From Formicarius rufipectus (Eukaryota > Chordata > Aves > Passeriformes > Formicariidae): a stretch of 64,000 nucleotides of DNA. The position numbers and the translations under genes are program-made. This document shows positions 36,031-48,936 of this stretch, piece by piece; position 1 is the stretch's first letter; each line of letters starts with the position of its first letter. The stretch lies in the NCBI GenBank assembly GCA_013399695.1, contig VXAU01004438.1, positions 75,385 to 139,384 on the forward strand, in the 5' to 3' direction. Under the pieces are notes generated by a model. The model saw only the letters and a list, made by a program, of their open reading frames with translations, made no database searches and was not told the origin of the DNA.

Positions 36031-38837
36031 GCAATGTCACTGCTCCAAAAGGTGTGTGAAGTAGAGCAGGAGCCCTTGGAATGAGAAGAGGACCATGTTA
36101 GCCCAATTCCCTCTGGATATCTCTGCCTGAAACGAAGCCTTAGCATACAAAATACAAATATCCCCCCCCAGAAATGAAGACATTTGGTAAAACAACCACA
36201 CAGGAGACAGAAGGAAGTGTCTTCCCAGCCCAGGGGCCACTGTGTCCCCCTGCCCCTCCAGCTGCCCCTGTGCTCCCACACCTCTTCACAGCCCAGACCC
36301 ACCAGAACATCTCCATTTCTAAGTCCTGACTCAGATGATCTGACAGAAATACATTTGTGTTGACCCCAAGATCAGGATTTTCCCCATTCCTGTAAGAACA
36401 CAGAGCAAACAACCCTACAAACATCTGATTAAATACAAGCCAGCCTAAGAAGACAAGGATCCCTGACCCCAGAGCCCCAAACTCATTAGGAAAAGAGCCA
36501 TTGCACACAGCAAGCACAGGAACAGTTTATATTTTTGCCTCATGACACTTTATCACCACATAATAAAGTGTCTCCTTTCAGACATGCCACGATGCCATTG
36601 TTTAAAATCCAATCCTCCCCAAAGAAAACAACGTGAACTTCTCCAAACTGTTGTTACTTCTTGTTCAAAACTCCTTGGCACCAATCCCCCCCTTCCCTGG
36701 CAAATCTGGGTGATTTTCAAGTCTCTGGCAGGGCAGATCTCCCCCAGGGGAGGGGACTCAGGGACCAGCACAGACTCCCTGCACCCCTTTTTCTCCTGCT
36801 GTGGCTGAGAAATCCTCTCTGCCTGGGATGGGAAAGGCTGAGCAAAGCCCAAAGCCATTTCCATGGAGAAGGGATTTCAGCCCAGCTCTCAGCATATCCC
36901 ACGCTGGCCCCTTCCCCACTGCCTTTCCAAGCAGTTCCTGCAAAGTGATGCTGCTGCTAATTAGCACAACTAATTGCCCAACTCATTGATAAAAGTATCG
37001 GGATGGTGCTTTAAAATAATCCCCTGGCACAGGATTCAGGGTGTGGAATTCTGGTTCTATTCCTGCTCAGGTTAATAGATGGCTTTCCCACTGAGTTCAG
37101 TGTAATTCACACTGGACCACTCCCGAGTCTATATTTGGATAAAATGCTCTACTATTGGAACATGTTTGATCATTTGAAAATTATCCATCTTATTTATTCA
37201 TCCAGATTCTGTGAAAATTTAGCCCAGCATTGAACAAGTTTCCAGAAAGCTTCCTTAGATGTTCTGTTCTTATAAAGAGATTTTATGTCTTTTACACAAG
37301 CCTGTTTTTAAGGTATTTCTAAGCACCATGGCACTAAATAATCAAATAGTTCCCTGATTTTCAGACAGATGTATCAGCTGCTGCAACAGCACCAAGGCCA
37401 CACAGACATGGTGAACATCACACCAAGTGGCACTGGGGGAGAAGGGCCCACCCTCTTAAAAAGCCAGTAAAACTCACTTGGTTGTGAGCTTTTCTGGGTT
37501 TGGGAAGGGGCCAGAGGTGAGGAGAACACTGCAAGTGTTTTTGAGGGGGATGTCCCTGATGTCCCACGTGCAGTTCCTCAAAATGTGGTGTGGGAGGAAA
37601 CGACCCCCCTGACACACAGGAGGAGTTTCAGAGCCACAGACAGAAGGTCTGAGGTGCTTCTGAAAAGCCACCACAAACCCAGGGGATGTTCAGGCAGGTC
37701 CCAAGTCGTTGTCACTAAGGGGGGTGGCAGGATTAGTAACTCCTGAGTAGGGTTCCAAACAATCAACATAAACCTGGCCCAGTCTCCTGAACCATTTCTG
37801 TCTGCAGCTGTAAACAGCTTCTCTGCTAAAGTGCCAAAATCAGGAGTCCCCTTCAGGCTGGGGCATCCCAAGGCCTCACTGAAAAGGAGTGGGAATTCCC
37901 TCGAGGCAGGGATTCATCCTAAAACATGGAAGTGAAGTGAGGGGGAGCAGCCAAATAATGAGGCTGGAGCTGCTGGGGGTCAGCATCATGTGATGGTGAG
38001 TACAGGGCGGGTAAAAAGGTTTGTACCTCAGCACCTTCAAGTGTTTCAGGCAGCAGACAAAAAAGATCTGTTAAAAACAAGGTGTTTTTTTTCAACATTA
38101 AACACAAAATATGGATTCACCTGCGCAGAAATACTGTAACCCCCCCACGACTCACACTCTCAAGAACTACTGTCACAGTCCCAAACCCAAGAAAAAGGGA
38201 TAACAGCTTCTCGGGAAACCTTTTCAGTTCCCCACTGCTCAGGAGCAACACTTCTCAAGCCCTGGAGCTTCCTGGAGCTCAGGAGGATGATTTCCCACGC
38301 TGTGCTGCTCTGGGGTTCAGGTCAACCCCCCCTTTTTGCAGGGATCTGGATCATCCTTGGGATGGTGCTGGCTGACATTCAGGGTGAAGCAAACACGTTA
38401 ATCAGGTTGTATTTTGGTGCCTGAGGAATCCAGGATTCCAAAAAGTTTGTCCCACATTTCCACTGACAGGCAGGAATTGCTGTGTCCCCCAAAAAGCCAC
38501 CCTACAGCCACTGCTCTCCAGCACAATTATCAGCTTTGACACCCATCAATTTGGGGTTTTTTTTCCCCCTTTCCCCCTCCTTTTATCTGCCTCTGGCACA
38601 GAGTGTTTGCAGTCTGCACACATTCCAAACCAGTGCTGCTTTCCTGGGACACACCACTTCCAACTGGCACCTTCCCTTCCACAGAGCAGGACAAGGTTTT
38701 TATCTTCTGAACTGCTTGGGTTGCAGCACCCAAAGCAAGGCTCCTCTTCTCTGTCCACTACACCCTCAAGTGACTTTTCCTCTCTCAAACCACTGAAAGG
38801 TGAAACAGCACTTCCTAAAGGCAGTGAGACTGCCACT
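36031..38837. other. Unique non-coding sequence
   Basis: No gene recognised. An AT-rich, repeat-free stretch at 36950-37390 may be conserved, but this cannot be judged from one sequence. Confidence 0.6.
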
Positions 38838-39147
38838 CCTCTCCCTCTCCTCTCCTCCTTCTCCTCTCTTCTCCTTCTCCTTTCCTTCTCCTCTCCTCCT
38901 CCTCTCCTTCTTTCTCCTTCTCTTTCTCCTTCTTCTCCTCTCCTCCTTCTCTCCTCCTCCTTTCCTTCTCCCTTTCCTCCTCCTCTCCTTCTTTCTCCTT
39001 CTCTTTCTCCTTCTTCTCCTCTCCTCCTCCTTCTCCTCTCTTCTCCTTCTCCTTTCCTTCTCCTTCTCCTCCTCACCTTCTCCTCTCCTCTCTTCTCCTT
39101 CTTTCTCCTTCTCCTTTCTCCTCCTTCTTCTTCTCCTTCTCTTCTGC
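38838..39147. repeat. Polypyrimidine tract (CTT/TCC-rich), about 310 bp
   Basis: Nearly pure C/T on plus, built from CTTCTCCTCTCCTCC units. It includes an internal repeat (CTCCTCCTCTCCTTCTTTCT at about 38896 and 38979). Confidence 0.95.
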
Positions 39148-39828
39148 CGTGGCATCCTTCTGGGATTTAATAAAATGCCAGGGATAAAACAGGACTCTGG
39201 GCTCAGTTTTGGTTCTTCAGAAGGTACAGAAAGGGAAGAGGCATCCCACTTGTCTTTGGCGGCTTTGGATTTCATACCAATCCCTTTATTTCTCAGTGCT
39301 GCTGCTGTCCCGGAGCATCCCAAGGGAGCTTCCTGGAGTGTTCACTGTGTTGCAACAGAACCAGGGCAACCAGTGAATGTGGTAAGGAGAAAGCAGGGTG
39401 GAATTACGGCAATTAAGGCAAAATACATCCCACTTCTCATTCCATCTCCTCCTGCCAGTGCCACCTCCCTCAGCACAGCAAACAATTCCTCAGCCTGTGG
39501 AAAAGGAGCTCTATGAAGCTCATTACTTCTCACTTACTCAGCAGTAATTACCTGTCTTTGGTACTGGGCAGAGCTCACACTGCTGGGCAGGTCCTGAGCC
39601 CAAGGGTGCCACCTCCTCACCCCAGGGCACCACCCAAGGACATCCAGCTGCTCCACCACCTCCACCTCCCAGGGTGAAGCTCCCAAGCTCCCTTCTGGAA
39701 GTGCTCTTTGGAAAACTGCAGGAATTGGTCATTTGAAACAGTTGATGAGCACAAGTTTTGCCAAAGGGACTCCCCGGGGTGATCTCCTCCTGGACACAGA
39801 CCTGACAGAAGCCTTGGCATCTTCCCTG
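39148..39828. other. Unique non-coding sequence
   Basis: No gene or repeat recognised. Confidence 0.6.
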
Positions 39829-40020
39829 GGAAGGTGGGCAGGCCGTGGCACAGGGTGGGCAGAGAAGCTGTGGCTGCCCCTGGATCTCTGGAAGTGTCCA
39901 AGGGCAGCTTGGAACAACCTGGGATAGCGGAAGGTGTCCCTGTCCTGGGCAGGGGGTGGGATTGGATGGGCTTTGAGGTTCCTTCCCACCCAACCCATTC
40001 CAGGATTCTGGGACATGAAG
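39829..40020 (+). mobile_element. CR1 LINE 3' fragment
   Basis: GCAGAGAAGCTGTGGCTGCC, GTGTCCCTGTCCTGGGCAGG and GAGGTTCCTTCCCACCCAA, ending near CCATTCCAGGATTCTG: forward CR1 tail. Confidence 0.88.
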
Positions 40021-41454
40021 CATTGGGAATCACCACCCATGCCATGCCAGTGTCCACCCCAAAGGCACCCCACCAGTGAAGCATCCAAACAGGAGCTCCC
40101 ATGGGATGCAAACCTTCTCCTGGTGAGCCCTCAGGCACCGACACAGCTCAGAGGAATCAAGAGAGCAAATCAGGAGACGTGCAGGAAAGATCTCCCATCT
40201 CCCAAACCTCCAAGGCCATTTCTGGAGCACTGGAACAACAAGAGCTGCAGAGACAGTCTGAGCCCAGAAAAGGACTGGCCAAAGGCCTCAGATCTTGTGC
40301 TCCTGTCAAAAGACATCCAGAAGTACCACGTGAAACCTACTGAAAGCTGCTGAAAAATGACGCCCCTAATTAAGCCTAATTAACCCTCCCATTCCATCTC
40401 TTCTCCTGGAGGCTCCACCTCGTGAGCCCTCCCATTCCTTCTCTTCTCCTGGAGGCTCCACCTCCTGACAGGAACTCCCACTGGGAAGGTGTGAGAAAGG
40501 AGCCTTTGAAGCACCAAGGACCAGAAAAGCACCTGAGCTGTGGGAACACACGTGGGGGCAACCCCCAAACTTGATACTCTCATGCCCTGCCTGGGTTTTA
40601 GGTCTTCTCCATCCCTCCTGAAAGGGTACAGTGAAAAGCAGCTGGTTTTTGGGGTCAGCTGTGCAGGGGACCCAGGAGGGTCCCACAGCTCCAGCACTGC
40701 CCATGGCAGGTGGCAAAACACCCAAACCTCGGCAGAGTGGTTTTGGTTTTAGAGGTGGCATCACCTAAAGCAGGGATTTGCTCCCTTCCCTCTGCAGGAG
40801 CCAAGTTTTGCAGCTTCCCAACAGGAATAACTTTGCCATAAAGTGCTTCAAAGTGCCCCTTTGTGGGAGCAAAGAGCTTTTCTCTCTCCCCCCCAGTATT
40901 ATAATACCCAATACTGGCTTTCCCCCTCTCACTGAAGGGGCACCCGTGGCCACCTTCCCTTCCCCATTTCCTGTTCCCTCTGCCAGGGCAGGAATGAGAG
41001 GAAGGATTCATTCCTGGAGCCACTCTCTCCTAAACGACCCATTCTCAAAACCTACACAGGATTCAAGAATGACCATCCTCATTTCTGTGGGATAAAAGAA
41101 ATAACAGTTTTGTTTTCTAACCTGTAAACAACAATAGTTTTAATTCCTGGGATCTGCATCCCAAACAGTTTTAGGTCTTGGGTTAATGACTCAGTGTTGG
41201 GATCTGTGTCCCAAACAGTTTTAATTCCTGGGTTAAGGACTCAGTGTTGGGATCTGTGTCCCAAATATTTTTAGTGCTTGGATTAAGGACTCAACTGATG
41301 GATGGAGCTGTTTTTTAATACAAAAATAAATAAATCTTTTCTCTTTTGATGAGAGTTTTCCAATGGACACATCAGTTCCCTTCTCCTTTTCCTGAGCTCA
41401 GCTATTCCTGCCCACACTGTCAACAAGGTACCTGTAAATTCTATACTTTGGGGG
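40021..41454. other. Unique sequence with two small tandem duplications
   Basis: A 55-bp direct repeat at about 40384-40470 (TCTTCTCCTGGAGGCTCCAC) and a 50-bp unit in three copies at about 41141-41290 (GGGATCTGTGTCCCAAACAG at 41149, 41199, 41249). No gene recognised. Confidence 0.75.
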
Positions 41455-41545
41455 TGGACTTGGGCTGGGGTGATCTTAAAGGTCTTCCCCAACTTTTCCC
41501 ATCTTAAAGGTCTTCCCCAACCTAAATAATTCCATAAATCTGTGA
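41455..41545 (+). mobile_element. CR1 LINE 3' tail with internal duplication
   Basis: GGGGTGATCTTAAAGGTCTT, then the segment ATCTTAAAGGTCTTCCCCAA repeated once, then AATTCCATAAATCTGTGAT. Forward CR1 end. Confidence 0.75.
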
Positions 41546-43374
41546 TAAAACCCAAAAACTGTTTCATGAATCCTTGGAGGTGATTTAAATTCAGCTTGGG
41601 ATACTGAATTAAAACCAGTTATGGCAATTACTGACCCCTCTTGGTGTCAGTCTGAGATCTCAGGAATATTTGCCAGGAATGTGGTAAAAAAAATAAAAGA
41701 ATAATAACAATAAGAGGATAATAAAAATAAAAGGATAATAAAATGCCTTCCTTGACCACTTCCATACTTTTCCCATCGGGACAGTGGGAAAACAAAAGAA
41801 AATGAAAGAGCAAATAGGAAACAAAAGGCCCCTTCCCAACCTTCCAGGCCACCTCCATGTCGAGGAAAATGAGGGGGTTTAAGTTTTCAGGAACAGATGG
41901 GTTTTAAATTTGCTGCCCTTGAGCTGCCTTGTCCAAGAAGGAATTATTAAAACAAAAAGCAAAGCTCTAAATTTGGGTTGGTGTTACAGCAGAGAAGAAT
42001 CCAGTTTATCTCAAGCACTACATTCTAACCAGATTCTTGTTTTAAATATTATGTGCAATTAATAAATAATGACAGGAGCTCTCAGCTCTTATTTGAAACC
42101 AGGAGCTCCTTTAAATTGAAAATTTTCCTTTAGATTTTCTTTTACTTCACAGAAATTCCTTGTAAAATTACAGGAAAACATCAGGGTGGATACCTGAAAA
42201 ATTTTCTAACATCATGAAATGAAACAAAGAAGAACCTCCAAACTTCTTGGAGATATCCAGGTTACTCTGCCCACGGGAAACAAACCCTTAACTCTCCTAA
42301 GAAAAGTCAGATATTAAAAAAACCAAGAACAACAACAGTTTTGCTCTGTTGTTATGAATTTTAAACAGAGAGAGGCTCTGCAGCCTCCGAAATATCTGCA
42401 TTATTGAAATATTTCCCTTTGAAATCATGAGTGAAACTCCTGAGCTTGATTAATTTGGTTCCAATCAAACAAGAGCTGGGAATAAATCCTGGGTGCCCAC
42501 TGCTCCAATTCTTCCCAAGGAAAAGCCTTTGTAGTTCCCAAGCTTTATTTACAATATCTAAAAATTCAAAACATGGGCCCTGAATTTGTTTCCAGAGCGA
42601 TTCAGAAGGAGCAGCTGGAAGAGGCAGGGGGGCCCATGGAAACCAAAGTTCCTGCTCTGGGCAGGAACTCAGCAGAACGTGCAGCATTTTCTGCTCAGCC
42701 CCATCAAACCCATCCCATTTAACACTCTTAAAAATGGGGCTCTGAAATGCACCTAAAAATAGTGCTATTGAAGAGCAAGGAATATCCTGGAGGAATAACA
42801 GGAATATCTCACAGGAAGACACAAAGAAACATTTTTTCCCCCACTCAAAATCCTTTAAATAATTTCTGCAGAAGAAACTTTGGAATGAAGGAGGTTTCCT
42901 TCCATCGAATTCCTGGAGGTAGAATGAGTTTCTCTCTTGCTTGAGAGAAATTCCCTTGGGAGCCCACACAGCCCCAGCCCTTTGACAAGAAGAGAAGACA
43001 GGGAGAGGCAGGAAGCTGACTGATCCCAGGAAAACCCTGGGAAGGGCAGTGGGGCTCCCTGCTTTGGATGGCATTGCAGGAAAAGCTGGTGGCCTGCAGA
43101 TGGATCGGGGGGAACGACGATGGAACACGATCCTGCTCCTCGTCTGCTTGGGAGAACCACAGCCAAAGGTCTGGGAATGAGCCAGTGGTGGGACAAAGCA
43201 CCTGGAGGACACCTGTGCTGTGGATGCAGCTCACCTGGAGAGCACTGGGAAGGCTGGAGTTTGGGATGGGACAGGTCCAGTTCCTGGACATCCCACATCC
43301 TGGAATTATGTGGGGCAGGGATTGCTCAGGGACAGGTTGGGATAACCAGGTCTGTGAGTGTTGGATTTGTCCCC
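41546..43374. other. Unique non-coding sequence
   Basis: No gene recognised; AT-rich from about 41680 to 42360. Confidence 0.6.
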
Positions 43375-43845
43375 AACACAAGGAAGATGTGGATATGTTG
43401 GAATAGGAACAGAGGAGGTCACGGAGATGCTCCAGGGCTGGAGCTCCTCTGCTCTGGAGACAGGTTGGGAAGGTCACCTGGAGAAGGGACGGATTCAGGG
43501 AGACCTGAGAGCCCCTTCCAGAGCCTAAAGGGGCTCCAGGAGAGCTGGAGAGGGACTGGGGACAAGGGAGAGAGGGACAGGACACAGGGAATGGCTTCCC
43601 ACTGCCAGAGGGCAGGGATGGGGGGGATATTGGGAAGGAACTGGTGTCGGGGGGGGTGGGCAGGCCCTGGCACAGGGGGGGCAGAGAAGCTGTGGCTGCT
43701 CCTGGATCCCTGGGAGTGTCCAAGGGCAGGTTGGATGGGGCTTGGAGCAACCTGGGCTGGTGGGAGGTGTCCCTGCCCATGGCAGGGGTGGGATGGGATG
43801 ATCTTTAAGGTCCCTCCCAACCCAAAACATCCTGTGATTCCTTAA
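43375..43845 (+). mobile_element. CR1 LINE fragment, about 470 bp
   Basis: It begins with decayed ORF2-end sequence (GAGGTCACGGAGATGCTCC), passes GAATGGCTTCCCACTGCCAG and GCAGAGAAGCTGTGGCTGCT, and ends TTAAGGTCCCTCCCAACCC and CATCCTGTGATTCC. It is the second-longest CR1 copy in the window. Confidence 0.88.
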
Positions 43846-44699
43846 AACCTGTTGCTAAAAGGTACAACAAGGCATGTTCTGAATTCCACCTGCAGCCCAG
43901 AAGGTCTGGAACCATGACCTGACCAATGAAAGGCAGCAGATTGCTGATGAGGAGCCATCCCTTTAACTCCAGGGCTTTGCTCCAGGGAGGGGAAGAGCAT
44001 GGAATAAAGGAGGAGGTCCATGTGTGAGCCGAGGTGTGGGAGCACCAGACTGGAGCTCAGGGATGGAGGGAACACAAGAAGGTCCTGCTCTCCAACACAG
44101 ATCAGCTGGGGCAGAAGGTGTCTGCACACCCCCACCCAGCTGGCAGTGGGCAGTGCTGCTGAGGGGACACAAGCTGAGCTGCCAGAAGGTCAACTAAACC
44201 TTCTCCTGGGTTCCACGAAGCATCCTGAGGTTTATCCACACGCGTGGATTAAATCCTTCAGGAAACAACCAGGAAAACACCCATTTTGGAGAGAGAAACT
44301 TTCCCTGTCCCATATTTCATGGTTCTTCTTAACCCACACACAAACTCTGAGAATTATTCCCCCCAAAACGTTTGGGTTTTCCTTTAGCAAATGCTGGAGA
44401 TTCCCATTTTAGGACGAATAAAAACATATGCCAAGGGCTGTCCATGAAGGAAACTGCACCAAGAAGCCAGGGTGGCAGAAGGAGAAACCACCTCTCTCAG
44501 CTCTGTGGGGTTTGTCTTTGCAAGGTAAAAATCTTCCTTCTGGGGCTCAGAAAACCCCAAAACAAAGGGAGAGTGAAAAGAGAAGTGCCTTCAGTTCTGG
44601 CTAAATTTATAAACACTACAGAAATGAGACACTTAATTGGTCTGTGCTGACAAAGCACTGCCAGAAGTGCCCTATTCATCCTGCTTGGAAAATAAAGAC
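43846..44699. other. Unique non-coding sequence
   Basis: No gene or repeat recognised. Confidence 0.6.
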
Positions 44700-45180
44700 T
44701 ATACATATTATATAGGGATTATAAAGATAGATGTCTGAAGAACAAGCCAAGTATATAATATATATTATAAAGATTTGGATTAGATCTGCAGAAAAAGCAA
44801 AATAAAGATACACATAACATATATATTATATATGTATCTTTATAATACATATTAATCATATAATCACATGACGACACATACTATGTATTACAAAGATACA
44901 TATATAAAATACATACATGTATTACAAAGATATATATTAGATCTGCAGAACAAGCTAAAGATATATACATATATTACATATGTATTATAAAGATATGCAT
45001 TAGAGCTGCACAAGTAAAATAGATATTATATAAGTATTATAAAGATACATAGTAGATCTGCAGAACAATCCAAAGGTATATACATATATTACATATGTAT
45101 TATAAAGATATGCATTAGAGCTGCACAAGTAAATAAAGATAAATATACATCATATAAGCATTATAAAGGTACATATTATC
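44700..45180. repeat. AT-rich tandem repeat with 115-bp unit
   Basis: AGATCTGCAGAACAA begins at 44939 and 45054 (115 bp apart); both are followed by TACATATATTACATATGTAT and TGCATTAGAGCTGCACAAGT. A more degenerate copy precedes them from about 44780. Confidence 0.9.
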
Positions 45181-46954
45181 TCTCCCTGAGGACCTTCCCC
45201 TGTCCATCCACCCCTGGTCCAGCACCATCCCACACTCCTCCCTGGGCAGGTCCTCAGCTCCTGCTGCTGCCTCCAGGAGCTCCAGGCTGGGCTTGGCCCC
45301 TCTCTCTGGGCCTGCCTGGACATCTGGACTGCACTGAGGAGCCCCATTAGGAGCTCAATTATCTTCTGAAATGATGCCTTAATTGGTCTGCTCAGAGATG
45401 AGCTGCACCAAAACCCTCCCTCCATCATCGTCACTAAATATCAGATGTTGCCACCCATTCAATTAACAGCAGATAACGAGTGGGGAAATCATTTCCAGAA
45501 CTGGGGAAAACTCTTCCCACATTACCTACAGTGTTACGTACACTCAAGTTTCAAACCCGAACAACTAACAGAGAATCAAACCTCTCTTGACCCTCGGAGG
45601 TTTGTGTGGAGCAGAACTCCACACGTGGACAGCGAGTGACAAGAGAGCAAAGAAACAGCACAGCAGACTCAGGCCTCACATTTTCATTTCAAAATCCCAT
45701 TTCTCAAATTCCACAGGAATTTTCAAGACATTTTTGTGTGCTCTCAATTTTTTGTGATCACTCCACTCTGTGTGGTTCTGGCTGTTTATTTTCCACCTCA
45801 TCTTTGTCCCTTTGCTCAAGTCCCCTTCGGGTTTTAACCCCCGAGGTGGTGCTGGCACTGCACTCAGCAAACCTGGGAGAAAGGCAGGACAAGGAACAAC
45901 CAATAAATTCAGGGCGGGGGGGGGGAAAGCAGATGAAAGCTCAGAGTCTTCCCCTCAATCTTATTTTTCAAATTAGCAGAATAAACAAACCTCCTATAAA
46001 GAGGTTAAACACGGGCAGTGCAGAGCCAGGCTCCCAAATTCAGCTGCTGCTCAGTTTGGGTTATTTTTGAAGCCCAAAGCTCCCTGGTTACCCCTAAAGA
46101 GATGTCTGATCTCGATTATTGCCCCTACCTTTGGTGCCTGGAGGAACCAGGGCTCAAAGATCTTGTCTGTAAATGAGATGATCTCCACTAGTGATGCCTC
46201 CAGAGACCACCATGGTCAACCAGGACCTGCAGAGCAACACCGAGAGCAGGACTTGAGCCACGTTTGCTGCCACCACACTGAGCTTAAAAATGTCCATTTA
46301 TTTATTAACTAAGCACAAAGTCAAACTGTGCATGGCAAGCAGGACATGAATTTAATAGACAATCACAACAAACATTCCTAGGCTTGAGGGATATAATAAT
46401 TACTCTGTATTAGTAATTTAATTCCAAATACACCAAAGCTGGGGATTTATATTTATTACACCAACACAACAACAGCAGTAATCACCCCAGGAGTTAAAAT
46501 TCAAATTAAACAAAATTATAAATTAGGATTGAAGTGAGTTATAAGAACTGACAGATTATGAAAACTTATTTAAAGCCATAAAAGTTCAATTCCTGGCCTA
46601 GCAGAAGCTCCAGGTTTGCCTCCATCAGTCCAGCAAGTTATTGAACCTCAGCTTTCTGGCAATGCTCCCTCTGAATGGTCCGTGCTGGTTCCTCCTGATC
46701 CAAACCCCACAACTTCCACCACCTGAGAACAGACACCTTCCCAACCAAATCCTGGGATATCCCAAATGGATACACTCTGCTCTTCCCAAAAACCTAAAAT
46801 ACTTGTTGAGGAAACAACTATCACGTCAAAATGAAACAAAGTGACTCGGGTTCTGTTCCCTCTTGTTTCCCAAAGAAAACCGGGAGGAGGAACGGGATGG
46901 ACACTGCACCCTGGGGTTTGTCAAGGTGAGAGCTCCTGGGGGAGCAGGGGACAA
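45181..46954. other. Unique non-coding sequence
   Basis: No gene recognised. The 46290-46600 part is AT-rich and free of recognisable repeats. Confidence 0.6.
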
Positions 46955-47385
46955 AGCCCAGTCACACCTGGACCCAATCCCAGTCACACCTGGACCCAAT
47001 CCCAGTCACACCTCGACCCAATCCCAGTCACACCGTGGCCCAATCCCAGTCACACCGTGGCCCAATCCCAGTCACACCTCGACCCAATCCCAGTCACACC
47101 TCGACCCAATCCCAGTCACACCGTGGCCCAATCCCAGTCACACCTCAGCCCAATCCCAGTCACACCATGGCCCAATCCCAGTCACACCATGGCCCAATCC
47201 CAGTCACACTGTGGCCCAATCCCAGTCACACCATGACCCAATCCCAGTCACACCTCAGCCCAATCCCAGTCACACCATGGCCCAATCCCAGTCACACCTC
47301 GACCCAATCCCAGTGACACCTCAGCCCAATCCCAGTCACACCTCAGTCCAATCCCAGTCACACCATGGCCAATCCCAGTCACACC
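46955..47385. repeat. 22-bp minisatellite
   Basis: About 19 copies of CCCAGTCACACCTCGACCCAAT with variants (GTGGCC, ATGGCC, TCAGCC). The 22-bp period moves through all three frames, giving the same 22-residue repeat in each. Confidence 0.95.
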
Positions 47386-48452
47386 AGTGGGCTCACACCC
47401 CTGCAGGCAGGAGCACACCTCCAGCTCCTTCTCTTTATTCCTTCTGTGATCCCAGAAGAGTTGATTCTACAGGATTCTGCAGCCCAGTCTGGTGCCAACC
47501 CACCCAACATATGTCTCTTCTCAAATGGAAGAATATGTTTTGATTTCTTTTATTTTTTTTTTAATTCCTTCCTGGGCTGGGGACAAAACATTTCTTTAGA
47601 CACAACTCAGCATCCAGTATCTTCTGAGATCCCAAACTGTATCTGTGTTCTATACAACTCTGAAGATCTGAACACATGACAATGATTATGCAAAGTAAAT
47701 GCTCAAAACCAGGGAGGGAAACCAACAAACTGGTTTGAGGCATTATTTTTGTGCTCGTGGGTGCTGAGCCTTTAAGCAGCCCCACCAGTCGCTGCCTCCA
47801 GGAGGTGTTTCCCTGGAGCGTGAGGAAAACGTCCTTTCAGTCACATCAAGATTCACATAAATACACCCAGAAAACATCAGCCATTTCTGAAAACATTTCT
47901 GAATGCATTTCCCAGTTCAGAGTGGCCAATGTGCAGGCCCAGGAGGTGTGAAACCCTCTGCTGCCCCAGGTTTTGGTGTCCCCCCTGGGCTGTGCACCAG
48001 GCAGGCTGAGCTCCCTCAGCTCACACCCACCCCCAGGGCTGCCACAGGAGAGGAACCAGGGGGGGAAAAACATGGGTTTTCCTTCCTTTGGTCCACAAGA
48101 ATGCAGAAAGGGCAGCCTCGATATTTCTACCAAATTAATAGTTTTCAGCAAGAAATAAATAAAGCAGGTGCCTCTTGTTTTGGACAGAGATGAGTGAGCA
48201 GGAACTAAAGAGGGCTCCTGACAGATGAGTCTTCTCCAAGACTGTCCTGAGAAGGAACTTCATCCTGCTTTTAGCTGTCAGTTACCACTGTATTGACACC
48301 AATACAGCTGAAGTCCCTCATTACCAGTGGGAGAAAAAAAAAAAAAAGAAAAGGTATTTTAAATTAAACTATGAAAGCCTCAGTAATTTTACTGATTTAA
48401 TGGAATGGTGGGGAAGGCCAGTTTTTGGAGACACTGGCCTGCCTACCTACAC
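47386..48452. other. Unique non-coding sequence
   Basis: No gene recognised; a poly-A run lies at about 48334-48350. Confidence 0.6.
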
Positions 48453-48529
<77 letters not shown>

Positions 48530-48546
48530 CATCCATCCATCCATCT
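48453..48546. repeat. CTAT microsatellite followed by ATCC
   Basis: About 19 CTAT units, then several ATCC units. Confidence 0.97.
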
Positions 48547-48782
48547 CTCTCTACCTCTATTTCTCTATATCTATCTGTATCTGTCTATATTTAAGTCTAA
48601 CCCATATATTATATGTCCACAGCACATGCACATACCTACAGAGAATACAAAAATGGATATGGACAACAGACACTGATTTTTCCTCAAGGGAAAATCCCAC
48701 TATTACCAAAAGCTCTGAGAAACAGGATAATAGTTTTGGAAGGAAACCCCCCCAGCCCTCAGTGAGACACAAAGTACATGAG

Positions 48783-48936
48783 AAAGAAGAGAAGGCTCCA
48801 AGGAGACCTCAGAGCCCCTTCCAGTGCCTGGAGGGCTGGAGAGGGACTGGGACAAGACATGGAGGGACAGGACACAGGGAATGGCTTCCCAGTGCCAGAG
48901 GGCAGGGATGGGGGGGATATTGGGAAGGAATTCCAT
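48783..48936 (+). mobile_element. CR1 LINE internal 3'-UTR fragment
   Basis: Starts GAGAAGGCTCCAAGGAGACC, then GAATGGCTTCCCAGTGCCAG, and stops after GATATTGGGAAGGAATTCC. The usual 3' end is missing, so it was cut after insertion. Confidence 0.8.

Noticed and set aside
38546..39323. Arg/Glu-rich (minus) and Ser/Leu-rich (plus) ORFs
   Set aside because: These are readings of the polypyrimidine tract, not genes.
46955..47385. CRISPR-like regular spacing
   Set aside because: The units are contiguous 22-bp repeats without unique spacers, in a vertebrate genome.
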